Made by a program: the position numbers and the translations under genes. Positions 10,201 to 19,132 of a stretch of DNA of 64,000 nt are shown here, piece after piece. The notes below the pieces were generated by a model. The model saw nothing but the letters and a program-made list of their open reading frames with translations. It was not told where the DNA came from and did not search any database. This DNA comes from Gloeocapsopsis crepidinum LEGE 06123. Its GTDB lineage: Bacteria; Cyanobacteriota; Cyanobacteriia; Cyanobacteriales; Chroococcidiopsidaceae. Where the stretch lies: positions 79,305 through 143,304 of the forward strand of contig NZ_JADEWN010000005.1 of assembly GCF_015207655.1 (NCBI RefSeq), read 5' to 3'. Each line of letters opens with the position of its first letter. The stretch's first letter is position 1.

Positions 10201-10614
10201 ATCTTTGGTGCGCCCGAAGACATGATGCCAAATGAACAAGTTCGCCAAGCGATCGCCACCGCCCGCGCGATGCATCACGCCTTAACTCAACTCAACCAAC
10301 GTTGGCACGATCAAGGAATCTTGGGTAAAAATCAAAGTCATTTGATTCAGTTTCGCTGTGGTATTCACCAAGGTACGGCAGTCGTTGGCATGTTTGGTAG
10401 TGCAGAACGCGCTGATTACACAGCAATTGGTCCTAGTGTTAATATTGCGGCGCGATTGCAACAAGCTGCTGCACCTGGACAAATTTTAGTTTCTGCTGCT
10501 GTCGCCGATTATTTAGACGACGATGAAATTATTAAATACAGCCCCTTGGAACTCAAAGGCGTTGATGAAACTGTTTTAACATTCTCTGTATGCCCAAATC
10601 AGGCTGGGGACTAA
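7252..10614 (+). CDS. GAF-histidine kinase-receiver-adenylate cyclase fusion
   Basis: A 1120-residue cytosolic signalling protein (ATG 7252; a GTG lies 9 bp earlier). In order: a receiver-like N-terminal domain lacking a recognisable phospho-acceptor Asp (about 1-120); two GAF domains (about 145-285 and 300-460); HisKA with H494 in NISHEFRTPL; HATPase with N, G1 and G2 boxes (LLSNAMKFT, DTGIGI, GSGLGLALAK); a true receiver with acceptor D813 in VTDLMMPQ; and a class III cyclase. The cyclase has both metal aspartates (D935 in FSDIVGFT, D979 in GDALLA), K975 and the DYTAIG Asp expected for ATP selectivity, and the transition-state pair in VNIAAR, so it should make cAMP. Phosphorelay from kinase to the internal receiver probably controls the cyclase. 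The stop is 3 bp from that of the convergent methyltransferase. Confidence 0.9.
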   Translation: MEPVKNNKPKVLILNDQSELEILCCALKQDYEVLIADSESAVLEILTTDVAVLISREISLSQAALTATNSDILQLILTDNANTPELSEAVSTGKIFKCLPKSCSLEALKTAIDQAVETYNVLKLRTQKLYSRLHRQARLNTITNTIRSALNSRQILQTIVDTVGQMLDVSCCILRPFQDNRVAEESFIYQKANRASDVIHDWVLVQTVWEARELQIINDVTTDVRLQNAIAYQQANIVSSLIVPLCQQELMAVMAIHQCDRLRQWQDDEIELVTLVADQAALALSQARAYDRISALAQREALINKITAAIRSSLDPQDIFAAITQQLGQALHVDGCALSLWTEEDEFVQCVGLYNRTETESFLSPQQLPQSRSPIAGNPVLQLLLKTQQPVVINDLNQQPEMRGLDLPLSSPAARALLVVPLLADNTSIGSITLRSFYKPRHWQIEEIELAQAVAAQAAIAVQQSRLYQKSCALADRLMELDRQKTHFFQNISHEFRTPLTLMLAPLESAVNQQQDLPLEQAAIALRNSRRLLRLVNQLLDLQRLDAGRMQPSFRPCDLLEFVSQIVESFRPYCEKKELELITEFNLCPLVYLDTEKFDKVIYNLLSNAMKFTPPGGKITIRVETAGDHCLIQVKDTGIGIAKEQIPHLFKRFHQAEAALNRSYEGSGLGLALAKELIELHSGQISVESIREQGTTFTVWLPIGKGHLPLDQILEVPTQVQLRSAAVELADLEIAEVEADTDNAEDRIPIPNLLATSHQPLITILVVDDNLDLRTYVSTILTQQGGYQVYTARNGMEGLHLADSILPDLIVTDLMMPQLSGLEMIWQIRNDRKLKGIPIVLLTAKTDEETRITGTEHGADAYLAKPFNDRELLAEVRNLLALKENERRVVELNTYLTESVLKRFLPPEMVKKAAMGDLALDLRPEPHLITILFSDIVGFTQLANTLRSRRVAELLNEYLETMIRAVFDNGGTVDKFMGDALLAIFGAPEDMMPNEQVRQAIATARAMHHALTQLNQRWHDQGILGKNQSHLIQFRCGIHQGTAVVGMFGSAERADYTAIGPSVNIAARLQQAAAPGQILVSAAVADYLDDDEIIKYSPLELKGVDETVLTFSVCPNQAGD

Positions 10615-10616
10615 TG

Positions 10617-11897
10617 CTATTTGTCGCGCGCATTCCAGTAAGATGTTGCTTCTGTGCTTTTAAATCGTAGTAACTGCGTGCTACCCAAATTTAACGATAC
10701 CGCTGGGATCGCAGGGTTAATTTCTAAAGCGGCGATCGCTTGATGTCCGATCGCTTGTGCTAAAAGTGGCGGTACCGCATTACCAACTTGACGAAAACCA
10801 TGCCACTTGGTTTGATGAAAGCGAAACCAATCAGGAAAAGAGTGCAACCGCGCGGCTTCTCGCACTGAAATTACCCGCGATCGCGTTGGATGAATTGGAC
10901 GCGGAGAAGTATAACTACCGCGTTCTACACCTGTACCCGCGCGTAAAGTGTGGCTTAATCCACTGAGATCTAAACGGCGTAAATGGCTAATAGGATCGCG
11001 TTGATTTGGTAACATAGCAGCAAACCTGGCAATACTATTTGTGGTATGCTGCGTCCGCATCGAACTTGTTAATAACTGCGGATTCCAAGAGCGAGGATAA
11101 GAAAAATCGCTTAGTGATTCACTGCGCAGTAACTTAGCGTAATCGCTAGCTTTTTGTTGCAATTGCAGCAGTTGGCGATCGCTTAACAAAACTTCATCAG
11201 TAAACAACAATTCAGGAAATTCTTCGAGATCAGGAAGATCCGCGATCGCATCTTTGACGGTGATAAATGTTTGGTGTGGTTGGGGTATTACGGGTGTCAC
11301 GTGATGTTGAGAACCAAAAAAAAACAGCCGTCGTCGGCGTTGTGGAACACCAAAATCTGCAGCATTGAGAATTTGTACTTGAACTTGGTATCCAGCTTGT
11401 TCAAACTGCGTTTTGAGTTGAGTACACCAAGATTTATATTGCCCAATCGCCATTCCTGGAACATTCTCCATCACAAAATAGCTAGGGCTTAATTCTGTCA
11501 CCAAGCGATAAAAGTGAAAAACAAGATTGTTGCGTTCATCATCAAGCGATCGCTTACCCATAATTGAGAAACCTTGACAGGGCGGACCACCAAAGAGTAA
11601 ATCAATTCGCCCATCCCAACTAGAAATTGCTTGCGGGTAATGCGATCGATACGCACAAGTTGCAGCCTCTCTAATGACATCGCCACTGATCTGACTAATA
11701 TCTGCGACAACAACCCGCGTCAGCGGAAAATTGAATGAGTAAGTACAAGCATGAATTGGATCGTGTTCCACCGCCACTAACACATCAAACCCAGCTTGTT
11801 CAATCCCTAAAGAAAAGCCTCCAGCACCTGCAAACAAATCTACTGCAACCGGACGGGCTTTCGTGGCGAGTAATTGTTGATTGCTGGCTCGAACCAT
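10617..11897 (-). CDS. DNA (cytosine-5) methyltransferase, probably HIP1-type
   Basis: A 426-residue m5C methyltransferase. Motif I is DLFAGAGGFSLGIEQAGF, motif IV GGPPCQGFS with catalytic C107, motif VI ENVPG and motif VIII QRRRRLFFFG; motif X includes QVGNAVPPLLA near the C-terminus. The target-recognition region lies between about residues 230 and 340. No restriction endonuclease is adjacent, so it looks like an orphan. Length and layout resemble the Synechocystis enzyme M.Ssp6803I, which methylates CGATCG, the core of HIP1. That specificity is inferred here, not shown. Confidence 0.85.
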   Translation of the reverse strand: MVRASNQQLLATKARPVAVDLFAGAGGFSLGIEQAGFDVLVAVEHDPIHACTYSFNFPLTRVVVADISQISGDVIREAATCAYRSHYPQAISSWDGRIDLLFGGPPCQGFSIMGKRSLDDERNNLVFHFYRLVTELSPSYFVMENVPGMAIGQYKSWCTQLKTQFEQAGYQVQVQILNAADFGVPQRRRRLFFFGSQHHVTPVIPQPHQTFITVKDAIADLPDLEEFPELLFTDEVLLSDRQLLQLQQKASDYAKLLRSESLSDFSYPRSWNPQLLTSSMRTQHTTNSIARFAAMLPNQRDPISHLRRLDLSGLSHTLRAGTGVERGSYTSPRPIHPTRSRVISVREAARLHSFPDWFRFHQTKWHGFRQVGNAVPPLLAQAIGHQAIAALEINPAIPAVSLNLGSTQLLRFKSTEATSYWNARDK

Positions 11898-11942
11898 TGG
11901 TAATTAGGGATAGTATGTTTACTCAATAGCTGTGACCCACCT

Positions 11943-13118
11943 TCATCTCGGTAACATCTGGAGAATTTCTTGTGCAGCGCGATCGCAGACTCCTACTTCG
12001 CCTACAGCGCGACGCATTTGTTGATAGTCTGCCAAAATTTGTTGACGACGGCTAGGGTCAAGCAACAAATCTAAAGCATTTTGGACAATATTTTCAGGTG
12101 TTGCTTGCTCTTGCGGCAATTCTGGCACAATTGATTTCATTTCCACCAAATTTGGCGGCGACATAAATGGAATTGAAAACTTGAGGATATGCCGTGCAAT
12201 CCAAGCTGTAATTGGACTCACGCGATAAATGACAACCTGCGGTACATTCAACAGTGCAATTTCCAAGTTAACTGTTCCCGATTTAGTAATTGCTAAGTCT
12301 GCTGCTGCCAATATTTCTAAGGTTTGACTCGATCGTAATGTAGCTTGTAAGCCGTAACGCGTAATTGCTTGTTCAATTGGTCGGCGATAAATTTCTAATG
12401 ATAAAGGAATCCAGAAATGCACTTGCGGCAATTTTTCTTGCAGCGTTTTTGCTGCTTGCAACATCACAGGTAGAAGATATTTAATTTCCTGGCGGCGCGA
12501 AGCAGGTAAGAGGGCAATTGCGGTTTGTTCTGGAGGAATTCCTAGCGCTGCACGCGCTGCATCACGGCTAGGGGCAGTTTGCATTCGATCAACCAAAGGA
12601 TGACCTACCCAAACAACTTTGCCACCATTTTGTTCAAAATACCGCGCTTCTTCAGGAAATATTGCTAAGACTTTATCCGTAATCTTGACAATCTGCTCGG
12701 TATTGCGCGAATTCATTGCCCAAACCCACACCTGTGGCGCGATGTAGTAGACAATTGGAACATTTGGTAGTTCGCGGTGAAGATAGCTACCGATATTTAA
12801 ATTAGGTTGCGCGTAGTCAATGAGCACAACTAAGTCAGGAGGATGTTGCTTAAGGTTAGCGATCGCGCGTTTTTGTAGTTGTAGCGTCGGTAAAACAAAC
12901 GGTAGTGACTCAAAAATTCCCACTGAACCGATGCTGCTAGTATCTCCGAGTACCGTTGCACCCGCCGCCGCCATTTTCTCGCCACCAAGCGCGACGATAT
13001 TTAGTTCCCAGCCTAAACGCGCAGCTTGACGCTTTAATGCTTCAATTAACAGAGCGCCCTGTAGATCTCCCGCAACTTCTCCTGTACTAATAAATATCCG
13101 TCGCCCTTGACTTCTCAT
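11943..13118 (-). CDS. lpxB: Lipid-A-disaccharide synthase
   Basis: LpxB (GT19) joins UDP-2,3-diacylglucosamine and 2,3-diacylglucosamine-1-phosphate into the lipid A disaccharide at the inner membrane. It has 391 residues, close to the family length of about 380-390. It begins with RRIFISTGEVAGDLQGA and contains GGEKMAAAGA, YIAPQVWVWA and TKSGTVNLE, all typical. The ATG at 13118 overlaps the lpxA stop by 4 bp, so translation is probably coupled. It is the last gene of the bamA-lpxC-fabZ-lpxA-lpxB block in genome order and the first read from the window side. Confidence 0.95.
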   Translation of the reverse strand: MRSQGRRIFISTGEVAGDLQGALLIEALKRQAARLGWELNIVALGGEKMAAAGATVLGDTSSIGSVGIFESLPFVLPTLQLQKRAIANLKQHPPDLVVLIDYAQPNLNIGSYLHRELPNVPIVYYIAPQVWVWAMNSRNTEQIVKITDKVLAIFPEEARYFEQNGGKVVWVGHPLVDRMQTAPSRDAARAALGIPPEQTAIALLPASRRQEIKYLLPVMLQAAKTLQEKLPQVHFWIPLSLEIYRRPIEQAITRYGLQATLRSSQTLEILAAADLAITKSGTVNLEIALLNVPQVVIYRVSPITAWIARHILKFSIPFMSPPNLVEMKSIVPELPQEQATPENIVQNALDLLLDPSRRQQILADYQQMRRAVGEVGVCDRAAQEILQMLPR

Positions 13119-13942
13119 TCATCACTCCTTGTGTCAAGAGTGCGCCCTGGAATTAGTCCTCGACGTCCTGGCATTTGCGAAAGTTGCAAAAACTGACGTA
13201 GGTGTTGGAGGTGTTCGCTGTCTTGTAGTAAGTCTAATTTTTCTAAAGCTTGATTGAGTGTCAAGCCAGAGCGATATAAGGTGCGGAAAGCTTTCTTAAA
13301 CGTTTGAAAAACTTTTCCGTCATCGAGTTCGACAATACCAGTACGCTTTAGCCCGATCAGATTTAGCGATCGCACTCTTGCGGGACTACCTTCAACTAAC
13401 ATATAAGGCGGGACATCGCGGTCAATACGGCTCATACCGCCCACCATTGCCAGCCTACCGATATGAACGAATTGATGAATTCCCAGAACTCCACCAATTG
13501 TGGCGCGTGATTCAATATTGACGTGACCCGCCATCGCGACTGCATTTGCAATCACCACCGAGTCTCCAATCACACAATTGTGTGCCACATGAACATAAGC
13601 CATGAGTAGATTATTATTGCCAATAATTGTGGCTTCGCCTGCACCTGTGGCGCGGTTAATTGTCACATACTCGCGGATGCGGTTGTTGTCACCGATCTTG
13701 ACATGTGAAACCGCACCTTTGTACTTGAGATCCTGCGGTTCTAAGCCAATCGCAGCCCCTGGAAAAATATGATTGCCTACGCCAATCTCAGTCGGGCCAT
13801 CTAAGACTACATGCGCGCCGATGACCGTTTCTGAACCAACTTTAACGTGCTCGCCAATGACCGCGTAGGGACCAACTTGCACCGAAGGGTGCAGATCTGC
13901 ACCAGAATGAATTACAGCAGTGGGATGAATCAGTGTTTTCAA
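13115..13942 (-). CDS. lpxA: UDP-N-acetylglucosamine acyltransferase
   Basis: LpxA transfers a 3-hydroxyacyl chain from ACP to UDP-GlcNAc, the first lipid A step. The 275-residue protein is a left-handed beta-helix of hexapeptide repeats, with the catalytic histidine region AYVHVAHNCVIGD and a helical C-terminal tail. It starts with TTG at 13942 (KTLIHPTAVI); GGAGA lies 8 nt upstream and no ATG fits the family start, so the TTG start is likely real. The 3' end overlaps lpxB by 4 bp; fabZ lies 87 bp upstream. Confidence 0.94.
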   Translation of the reverse strand: MKTLIHPTAVIHSGADLHPSVQVGPYAVIGEHVKVGSETVIGAHVVLDGPTEIGVGNHIFPGAAIGLEPQDLKYKGAVSHVKIGDNNRIREYVTINRATGAGEATIIGNNNLLMAYVHVAHNCVIGDSVVIANAVAMAGHVNIESRATIGGVLGIHQFVHIGRLAMVGGMSRIDRDVPPYMLVEGSPARVRSLNLIGLKRTGIVELDDGKVFQTFKKAFRTLYRSGLTLNQALEKLDLLQDSEHLQHLRQFLQLSQMPGRRGLIPGRTLDTRSDE

Positions 13943-14029
13943 GAGTGCGTCTCCGAAAGAAACTAGGGTTCAGGGGTTAGGGGCTAGGGATATCAATAAG
14001 TAGCCACTACCTTTTTCCGCTAGCCTCCT

Positions 14030-14554
14030 TTAATCCACCAAGGAAAACATCAATTCGCCTTCAGCAGCCAGTTGACCGTCTACTTCAGCACGAGCTTGCA
14101 TCTTACCGAAACGACGCCGCTTGACATACAACAGTTCCGCGCTCATGACGAGCTGATCGCCAGGAACAACTTGACGGCGGAATCGCACTTTGTCAATTCC
14201 AGCAAACATAAACAAGCCACCTGCGACTTCGGGTAGTTGCGTCAGCACAACGCCACCAACTTGTGCCATTGCTTCGACAATCAGAACGCCTGGCATAATT
14301 GGTCGTCCTGGAAAGTGCCCCTGAAAATGAGGTTCATTGAAGGTAACATTTTTAATGCCAACTGCGCGTTCTCCAGGAACATACTCAATAATGCGATCGA
14401 CGAGTGCAAAGGGATAGCGGTGCGGCAACAACTTTTGGATATCTTCTAGCGTAAAAATTGTTTTGCCTGTGACTGCAGCACCATTAGGAGATTGATGCTT
14501 ACCAGAAACGGATGTAGGGGATTCGGGTGAGTTAACGGGAGTGAGAGTGGACAT
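14030..14554 (-). CDS. fabZ: 3-hydroxyacyl-ACP dehydratase
   Basis: FabZ dehydrates 3-hydroxyacyl-ACP in fatty acid synthesis. It sits in the lipid A operon because FabZ and LpxA draw on the same 3-hydroxyacyl-ACP pool. The 174-residue protein has the hotdog-fold signature: catalytic His in [13 protein letters not shown] and catalytic Glu in [17 protein letters not shown]. The first about 35 residues (Ser/Pro/Thr-rich) extend beyond typical FabZ and are probably disordered. The gene follows lpxC with a 27-bp gap. Confidence 0.94.
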   Translation of the reverse strand: MSTLTPVNSPESPTSVSGKHQSPNGAAVTGKTIFTLEDIQKLLPHRYPFALVDRIIEYVPGERAVGIKNVTFNEPHFQGHFPGRPIMPGVLIVEAMAQVGGVVLTQLPEVAGGLFMFAGIDKVRFRRQVVPGDQLVMSAELLYVKRRRFGKMQARAEVDGQLAAEGELMFSLVD

Positions 14555-14581
14555 GAGGTTCTTGAGTTAGAAGTTGGGATT

Positions 14582-15490
14582 TCAGTGTGAATCTAAAATC
14601 CTTTGGGCAAGTTGAATGTGCAGGTTGTGGCTTGCTTTGTAAGCAAAGAAATGAGCTAGCGGTAAATTGCCCAACAAGCTCAAATCTCCCACTAAGTCTA
14701 AGATTTTATGACGCACTGGTTCATTTGCAAATCTTAAAGGTGGATTAATCCAACCTTCTTGACTACAAACGAGTGCATTATCTAGACTGCCTCCCTTAAT
14801 TAAACCTTGCTGCTGCAAAAAATCAATCTGATGGGCTAACCCAAAAGTGCGTGCAGGGGCAATTTCTGTGGCAAAGGTAGAAGCTGGTGTCGCAGCAGCA
14901 ATCGCCTTTCCTGGCGACCAACTGTACCATTGATTACCAATTGCCGGTAATTCAAAATCAATTCCATAAGTAAAACGTGTTTCTGACGCTGGTAATGCTG
15001 CAACAAAAGCACCATCATGATACACCCAGATTGGTTCAGAAATTGCTGGAGGAGTAAGACGGGGTTCGGCTTGAGAGACTACACCAACCTGCGCGATCGC
15101 ATCTACCCATAATGCTGCTGAACCATCGAGTAATGGAACTTCTGCACCATCAATTTCAATGCGAACGTTGTCTACCCCCATACCAGTAAGCGCAGCCAAA
15201 AGATGCTCTACGGTGCGCACTGTCGCTTTCCCTAGACCTAATTGTGTCGAAAGCACAGTTTGATTGACAGAACTCACCTTTGCGGCAATCGCAGGTGACG
15301 CGGGCAAATCCACGCGGACGAAATAACGCCCAGAACCTACAGGTACCGGCAGCAGTCGCACTTGTGTCTTTTCACCACTGTGTAACCCTACTCCTGATTG
15401 CTGAATCTCACCTGCTAAAGTGTGCTGTGCGATCGCCATTGAGGTATCAGATCTACTAGGTGTTACCTTACTAGTCGTTGGCTGCATCAT
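14582..15490 (-). CDS. lpxC: UDP-3-O-acyl-N-acetylglucosamine deacetylase
   Basis: LpxC is the zinc deacetylase that commits the pathway to lipid A. The 302-residue protein has zinc and catalytic segments [16 protein letters not shown] and [17 protein letters not shown], with a final catalytic His in the terminal [11 protein letters not shown] block. Two ATG codons (15490, 15487) follow GGAAGG. It lies 33 bp downstream of bamA, with fabZ next, in one transcription unit. Confidence 0.94.
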   Translation of the reverse strand: MMQPTTSKVTPSRSDTSMAIAQHTLAGEIQQSGVGLHSGEKTQVRLLPVPVGSGRYFVRVDLPASPAIAAKVSSVNQTVLSTQLGLGKATVRTVEHLLAALTGMGVDNVRIEIDGAEVPLLDGSAALWVDAIAQVGVVSQAEPRLTPPAISEPIWVYHDGAFVAALPASETRFTYGIDFELPAIGNQWYSWSPGKAIAAATPASTFATEIAPARTFGLAHQIDFLQQQGLIKGGSLDNALVCSQEGWINPPLRFANEPVRHKILDLVGDLSLLGNLPLAHFFAYKASHNLHIQLAQRILDSH

Positions 15491-15523
15491 TATCCTTCCC
15501 TTTTTTCCTACCCTAGCCCCTGA

Positions 15524-17929
15524 TTAAAATCTCTCTCCAATTCCAAAGTGTAGACGATTGTCACCCTCGCTATTGATACCATAATCAATTCGCAGTGGTC
15601 CTAACGGGGACTGAACGCGCAAACCAACACCATAGCCAAAACCACTACCAGGTTTATCGAGTTGTCCGGCGGGGTTTCCAGGTACATTTTCTCCTGTGCC
15701 TAAATCAGTTGCAACGTCCAAAAATAACGCGCCTCCTACTACTGAAAAGATCGGAAAACGATACTCTGCTGTGGCTTGCAAGAAACTGCGACCACTTCCC
15801 AAATCACCTTCATTAAAGCCTCGCACAGAGCTAACACCTCCCAAAGAAAAAGCTTCATAAGGCGGTAGATCGCCAAGGACAGTTCCCGCTTGCACGTTAA
15901 ATGCTAGGGTTTCTGCTCCTTCAGCAAAGTTAGTAAAGTCTACTGGCAAGTATTGACTATAGCTCCCTCGCAGTCGATTGAGGAAGATATTTCCTGAACC
16001 CAGGGGGACAGATTGCTCAACACCAAGTCGCAGTAGCGAACCATTTGTTGGTCGCAGTGCGTTATCACGGCGATCGCGGACTAATCCAAGTTGTAATGTC
16101 AATAAATCATCAATTCCCGTACCAGAGAAGCTGAGATCAGTTGGTTCGCCATCTGCTCCTACCTGTCCTTGTGGTCTTAAGTCACCATCTGAATCGCGAA
16201 TCGAAATTCTTTGATATTCCAAACCTGCTGATGCTGTCCACTCAGATCTTTCTAGCGGATTTCGTGACAAAGGACGTGTAAATGTTACGCCACCACCGAG
16301 GCGTAATACTCGCGGGCGATCGCCTAAAAGCTCGCCCGCACTGTCAAGAACTTCAAACTGCTCGTCACTGCTATCAAAAATCAAGGAAATTGAACGGCGC
16401 CGGAAGGCATTGACAGTATAGGAAGTACGGAAGGGATCTCCGGCAATCCAAGGATCGGTAAAGCGGACATCAAACAATACTTCCCGTTGTCCTACTTGTA
16501 GTTCTGCTCCGACTTTTTGGTTGTTGCCACCCAAGTTTTGTTCTTGGTAGCTTAATGTACCGAATAATCCACTAGCAGAACTAATACCTGCACCAGCCGC
16601 AACCGAACCACTATTACGTTCATCGACATTGACAACAACAACAACTTGTCGCGGATCTTGACCAGGGTTTAAGGAAACGTTGACATCTTCAAATAAACCC
16701 AAACCAAAAACGCGCTGCAAATCTTGTTGAACTACTGTGCGATTAAAGACTTGTCCTGGTTGTAGCGCTAGTTCGCGGGTAATGATGAAATCGCGCGTCC
16801 GCCCTTCAATTGGTCGTCCTTCATCGTCTGTCGCCTCGCCTTCGCTAATAAAGCGGACTTGAATATCTTCGACAACACCTTCTGCGACTTCTAAAGTCAC
16901 GACTCCATCAGCAGAGACTTGCGGCGCTGCCACAACTTGTGCTAGGACAAAACCGTTCTCTTGATACCATTGGTTTAACTGCTGAATTCCTTCTTGTAGC
17001 TGTCGCAAGTTCAAAATTCTGCCATACTGCGGCTGAAAAATGTTGTTAACGACTTCAGCAGGTAATACTGAGGGAACATTGATACCTGGGTTTGCTTGTA
17101 CTTGAACCGAGCGCAGAACTGGGTTAGGTTGCACAATAAATGTGACACGAACTCCTAATGGCGTGTCTGTCGGTTCGGCACGGACGTTCGAGAAGAAACC
17201 TGTGGCGAAGATAGCATTAATATCTTCTTGCAACTGCGTGCGTGTTGTTGTCCTGCCTGGAACTGTACGAATTGCTTGATAAACTTGATTTTCTAGTTGA
17301 GGATCTAATGCTCCTGTTTCTGCACCAACGACAACTTCAGAAACGAGAACTTGGGGCGCTGCATCTGGAGTTGCTTCTGGTTCTTCCTGTTGTGGAGTGA
17401 TTGGTGGAGCTACCTCTGGTTGCACACCTTCAGGAAGTGGTGCTGGTTGGGGAGCGGTTTCGGGAGATGGAACACTTTCTTCTGTTGGTGGTGTATCTAG
17501 CGGTGCTTCTGGAGTAATTGGCACTTGCAGTCGATTAGGTGTTTCTTGTCGTGGTACTCCTCCTGTACCTGGAGGCGGAGTCACTGGGACAGGTTGTTGT
17601 GGTGGAGTTGCGGGAACCCCTTGAATATTTGGTGACGGAAATACCGGCGATGGTTGTGGCTGTGGTGCAGGATTGGGCATTTGATCTGTTTGATTCGGTA
17701 CCGGTGTTTGCCCTAGTAGCAATTTTGCCGAATCATGTCTTTGTAATGGTCCAGGCTTTGTTTCGACGACAACATCTGTGACTGGAACTTTTGTATCTTG
17801 TGCCATTTGCGGTGGCTGGGATACTGATTTAACTTCAGAGGAGTCTACAGTTTGTCCTGTTGCTGGAACTGTTAAGCTTAACGGAGCAGCGATCGCTACA
17901 GTTGCTGCCCAAAACGAGGATATGCGCAT
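15524..17929 (-). CDS. bamA: Outer membrane assembly protein BamA/Omp85
   Basis: This Omp85 protein inserts beta-barrels into the outer membrane. From the ATG at 17929 (MRISSFWAATV) it has 801 residues and a clear signal peptide ending near ATGQT; an in-frame GTG at 17956 would add nine residues. Residues about 70-175 are an unusually Pro/Gln-rich linker, as in cyanobacterial Omp85. About three POTRA domains follow (about 190-440), then a 16-strand barrel with the loop-6 motif SVRGFNEGDLG. It heads the lipid A operon, coupling outer-membrane protein and lipid supply. Confidence 0.93.
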   Translation of the reverse strand: MRISSFWAATVAIAAPLSLTVPATGQTVDSSEVKSVSQPPQMAQDTKVPVTDVVVETKPGPLQRHDSAKLLLGQTPVPNQTDQMPNPAPQPQPSPVFPSPNIQGVPATPPQQPVPVTPPPGTGGVPRQETPNRLQVPITPEAPLDTPPTEESVPSPETAPQPAPLPEGVQPEVAPPITPQQEEPEATPDAAPQVLVSEVVVGAETGALDPQLENQVYQAIRTVPGRTTTRTQLQEDINAIFATGFFSNVRAEPTDTPLGVRVTFIVQPNPVLRSVQVQANPGINVPSVLPAEVVNNIFQPQYGRILNLRQLQEGIQQLNQWYQENGFVLAQVVAAPQVSADGVVTLEVAEGVVEDIQVRFISEGEATDDEGRPIEGRTRDFIITRELALQPGQVFNRTVVQQDLQRVFGLGLFEDVNVSLNPGQDPRQVVVVVNVDERNSGSVAAGAGISSASGLFGTLSYQEQNLGGNNQKVGAELQVGQREVLFDVRFTDPWIAGDPFRTSYTVNAFRRRSISLIFDSSDEQFEVLDSAGELLGDRPRVLRLGGGVTFTRPLSRNPLERSEWTASAGLEYQRISIRDSDGDLRPQGQVGADGEPTDLSFSGTGIDDLLTLQLGLVRDRRDNALRPTNGSLLRLGVEQSVPLGSGNIFLNRLRGSYSQYLPVDFTNFAEGAETLAFNVQAGTVLGDLPPYEAFSLGGVSSVRGFNEGDLGSGRSFLQATAEYRFPIFSVVGGALFLDVATDLGTGENVPGNPAGQLDKPGSGFGYGVGLRVQSPLGPLRIDYGINSEGDNRLHFGIGERF

Positions 17930-17995
17930 TTTCTTCAACCTATTCAGCACTTCCACACACCATGTCTATTTGTAACAGGGATTAGTGATTTAGTT

Positions 17996-18105
17996 TCGAG
18001 TTTTGAGTTTTGAATTAGAAGTGATTAGTGGCTAGTGTTGAATTTTGAATTGTGAATCAAACAATTCTTTTGACTTTATTAAACTCAACACTCAACACTC
18101 TCGAC
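17996..18105. repeat. Dispersed GAGTTTTGAATT-type repeat
   Basis: The spacer between bamA and purC is built from TTGAGTTTTGAATT-, GTGGCTAGTG- and AACTCAACACTCAACACTC-like heptad words whose two halves are inverted (TTGAGT versus ACTCAA). Related stretches lie at about 18960-19090, 23960-24125, 30765-30882 and the end of the window. It is a dispersed non-coding repeat family. Confidence 0.5.
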
Positions 18106-18873
18106 TCACAACTCTCCCTTCTCCTGACCTCTGACTTCTAAACCTTGAATTCTCATTTGAATCCGTTCTAAAACTTGCTGGTAAGCATTTTCTACATTTC
18201 CTAAGTCGCGGCGGAAGCGGTCTTTATCCATGACGCGGTTGTTAGGATCGGTTTCTGAGGAGTTCCAAAGACGGCAGGTATCAGGGCTAATTTCGTCAGC
18301 TAATCGGATTGTGCCTTGGGTGTCCAAGCCAAACTCTAGCTTGAAGTCTACCAAGGTTATGCCACAGCTTTGAAAAAACTCTGAAAGATGATGATTAATT
18401 TCCAATGCTTGCTGCTGTAGTTGGTCTAGCTGTTCGGGAGTTGCTAGTTCCATCAGTAACAAGCGATCGCGGGTTAACAACGGATCTCCCAATTGATCAT
18501 TTTTATAATAAAACTCCACTAACGGCTGTTTGAGAACAGTGCCTAAGGGCAATCCTGTTTGTTGACAGAGACTACCAGCAGCAATGTTCCTGACAACAAC
18601 TTCTAAAGGAAAAATTTGAACTCGCATCACTCGCATTTGATTCGGTGCAGGACAATCAATGAAATGAGTACGAATGCCACGCTCTTCTAAGTACTGAAAC
18701 AATAATTGAGAGATTTTGCAGTTGATTTCGCCTTTCCCAACAATTCTGCCACGCTTTTGAGCATTAAAAGCTGTAGCATCATCTTTAAAATGTGCCAGTA
18801 AAATTTCTGGCTCATCAGTGATGTAAATGATTTTCGCTTTGCCTTCGTAGAGCAAATTTTTTCCGACAGACAT
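18106..18873 (-). CDS. purC: SAICAR synthetase
   Basis: PurC ligates aspartate to CAIR with ATP in purine synthesis. From the ATG at 18873 (MSVGKNLLYEGKAKIIY) it has 255 residues; a TTG two codons earlier is not needed. Family motifs are complete: YEGKAKIIY, VRNIAAGSLCQQTGLPLG, LVDFKLEFG and ADEISPDTCRLW. It lies upstream of bamA on the same strand, separated by about 180 bp of repeat DNA, and may have its own promoter. Confidence 0.95.
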   Translation of the reverse strand: MSVGKNLLYEGKAKIIYITDEPEILLAHFKDDATAFNAQKRGRIVGKGEINCKISQLLFQYLEERGIRTHFIDCPAPNQMRVMRVQIFPLEVVVRNIAAGSLCQQTGLPLGTVLKQPLVEFYYKNDQLGDPLLTRDRLLLMELATPEQLDQLQQQALEINHHLSEFFQSCGITLVDFKLEFGLDTQGTIRLADEISPDTCRLWNSSETDPNNRVMDKDRFRRDLGNVENAYQQVLERIQMRIQGLEVRGQEKGEL

Positions 18874-18959
18874 TAGCAATTATAGGGCTACTAGCAAGCC
18901 TAAACGGGCTTCATCATTGTATCGCTCTAGGTAGACAACAGCTGCTTTAAGACAAAAAG

Positions 18960-19095
18960 GAGTGAAGTGAGTGATGAGTGGCTAGTGGCTAGTTGTGAAT
19001 TTTGTTGAGTTCTAAAGAGTTTTGGTTTTGAATTGTTCGCGAACAAAGATACCGGAGGCATTAGCATTTACTCGACACTTCACGACTTTTAGTCT
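18960..19095. repeat. Dispersed repeat with TTCGCGAA and CCGGAGGCATT words
   Basis: Between purC and the GGDEF-EAL gene a GAGTGATGAGTGGCTAGT run is followed by TTGTTCGCGAACAAAG, then CCGGAGGCATTAGCA, then ACTCGACACTTCACGACT. The same word order (TTCGCGAA, GCCGGAGGCATT, CAACACTTCACGACTC) recurs at 30765-30882. Confidence 0.5.
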
Positions 19096-19132
19096 CCCTA
19101 TGTACCTCTGCTTCTCTAACTTCCTGACCCCT

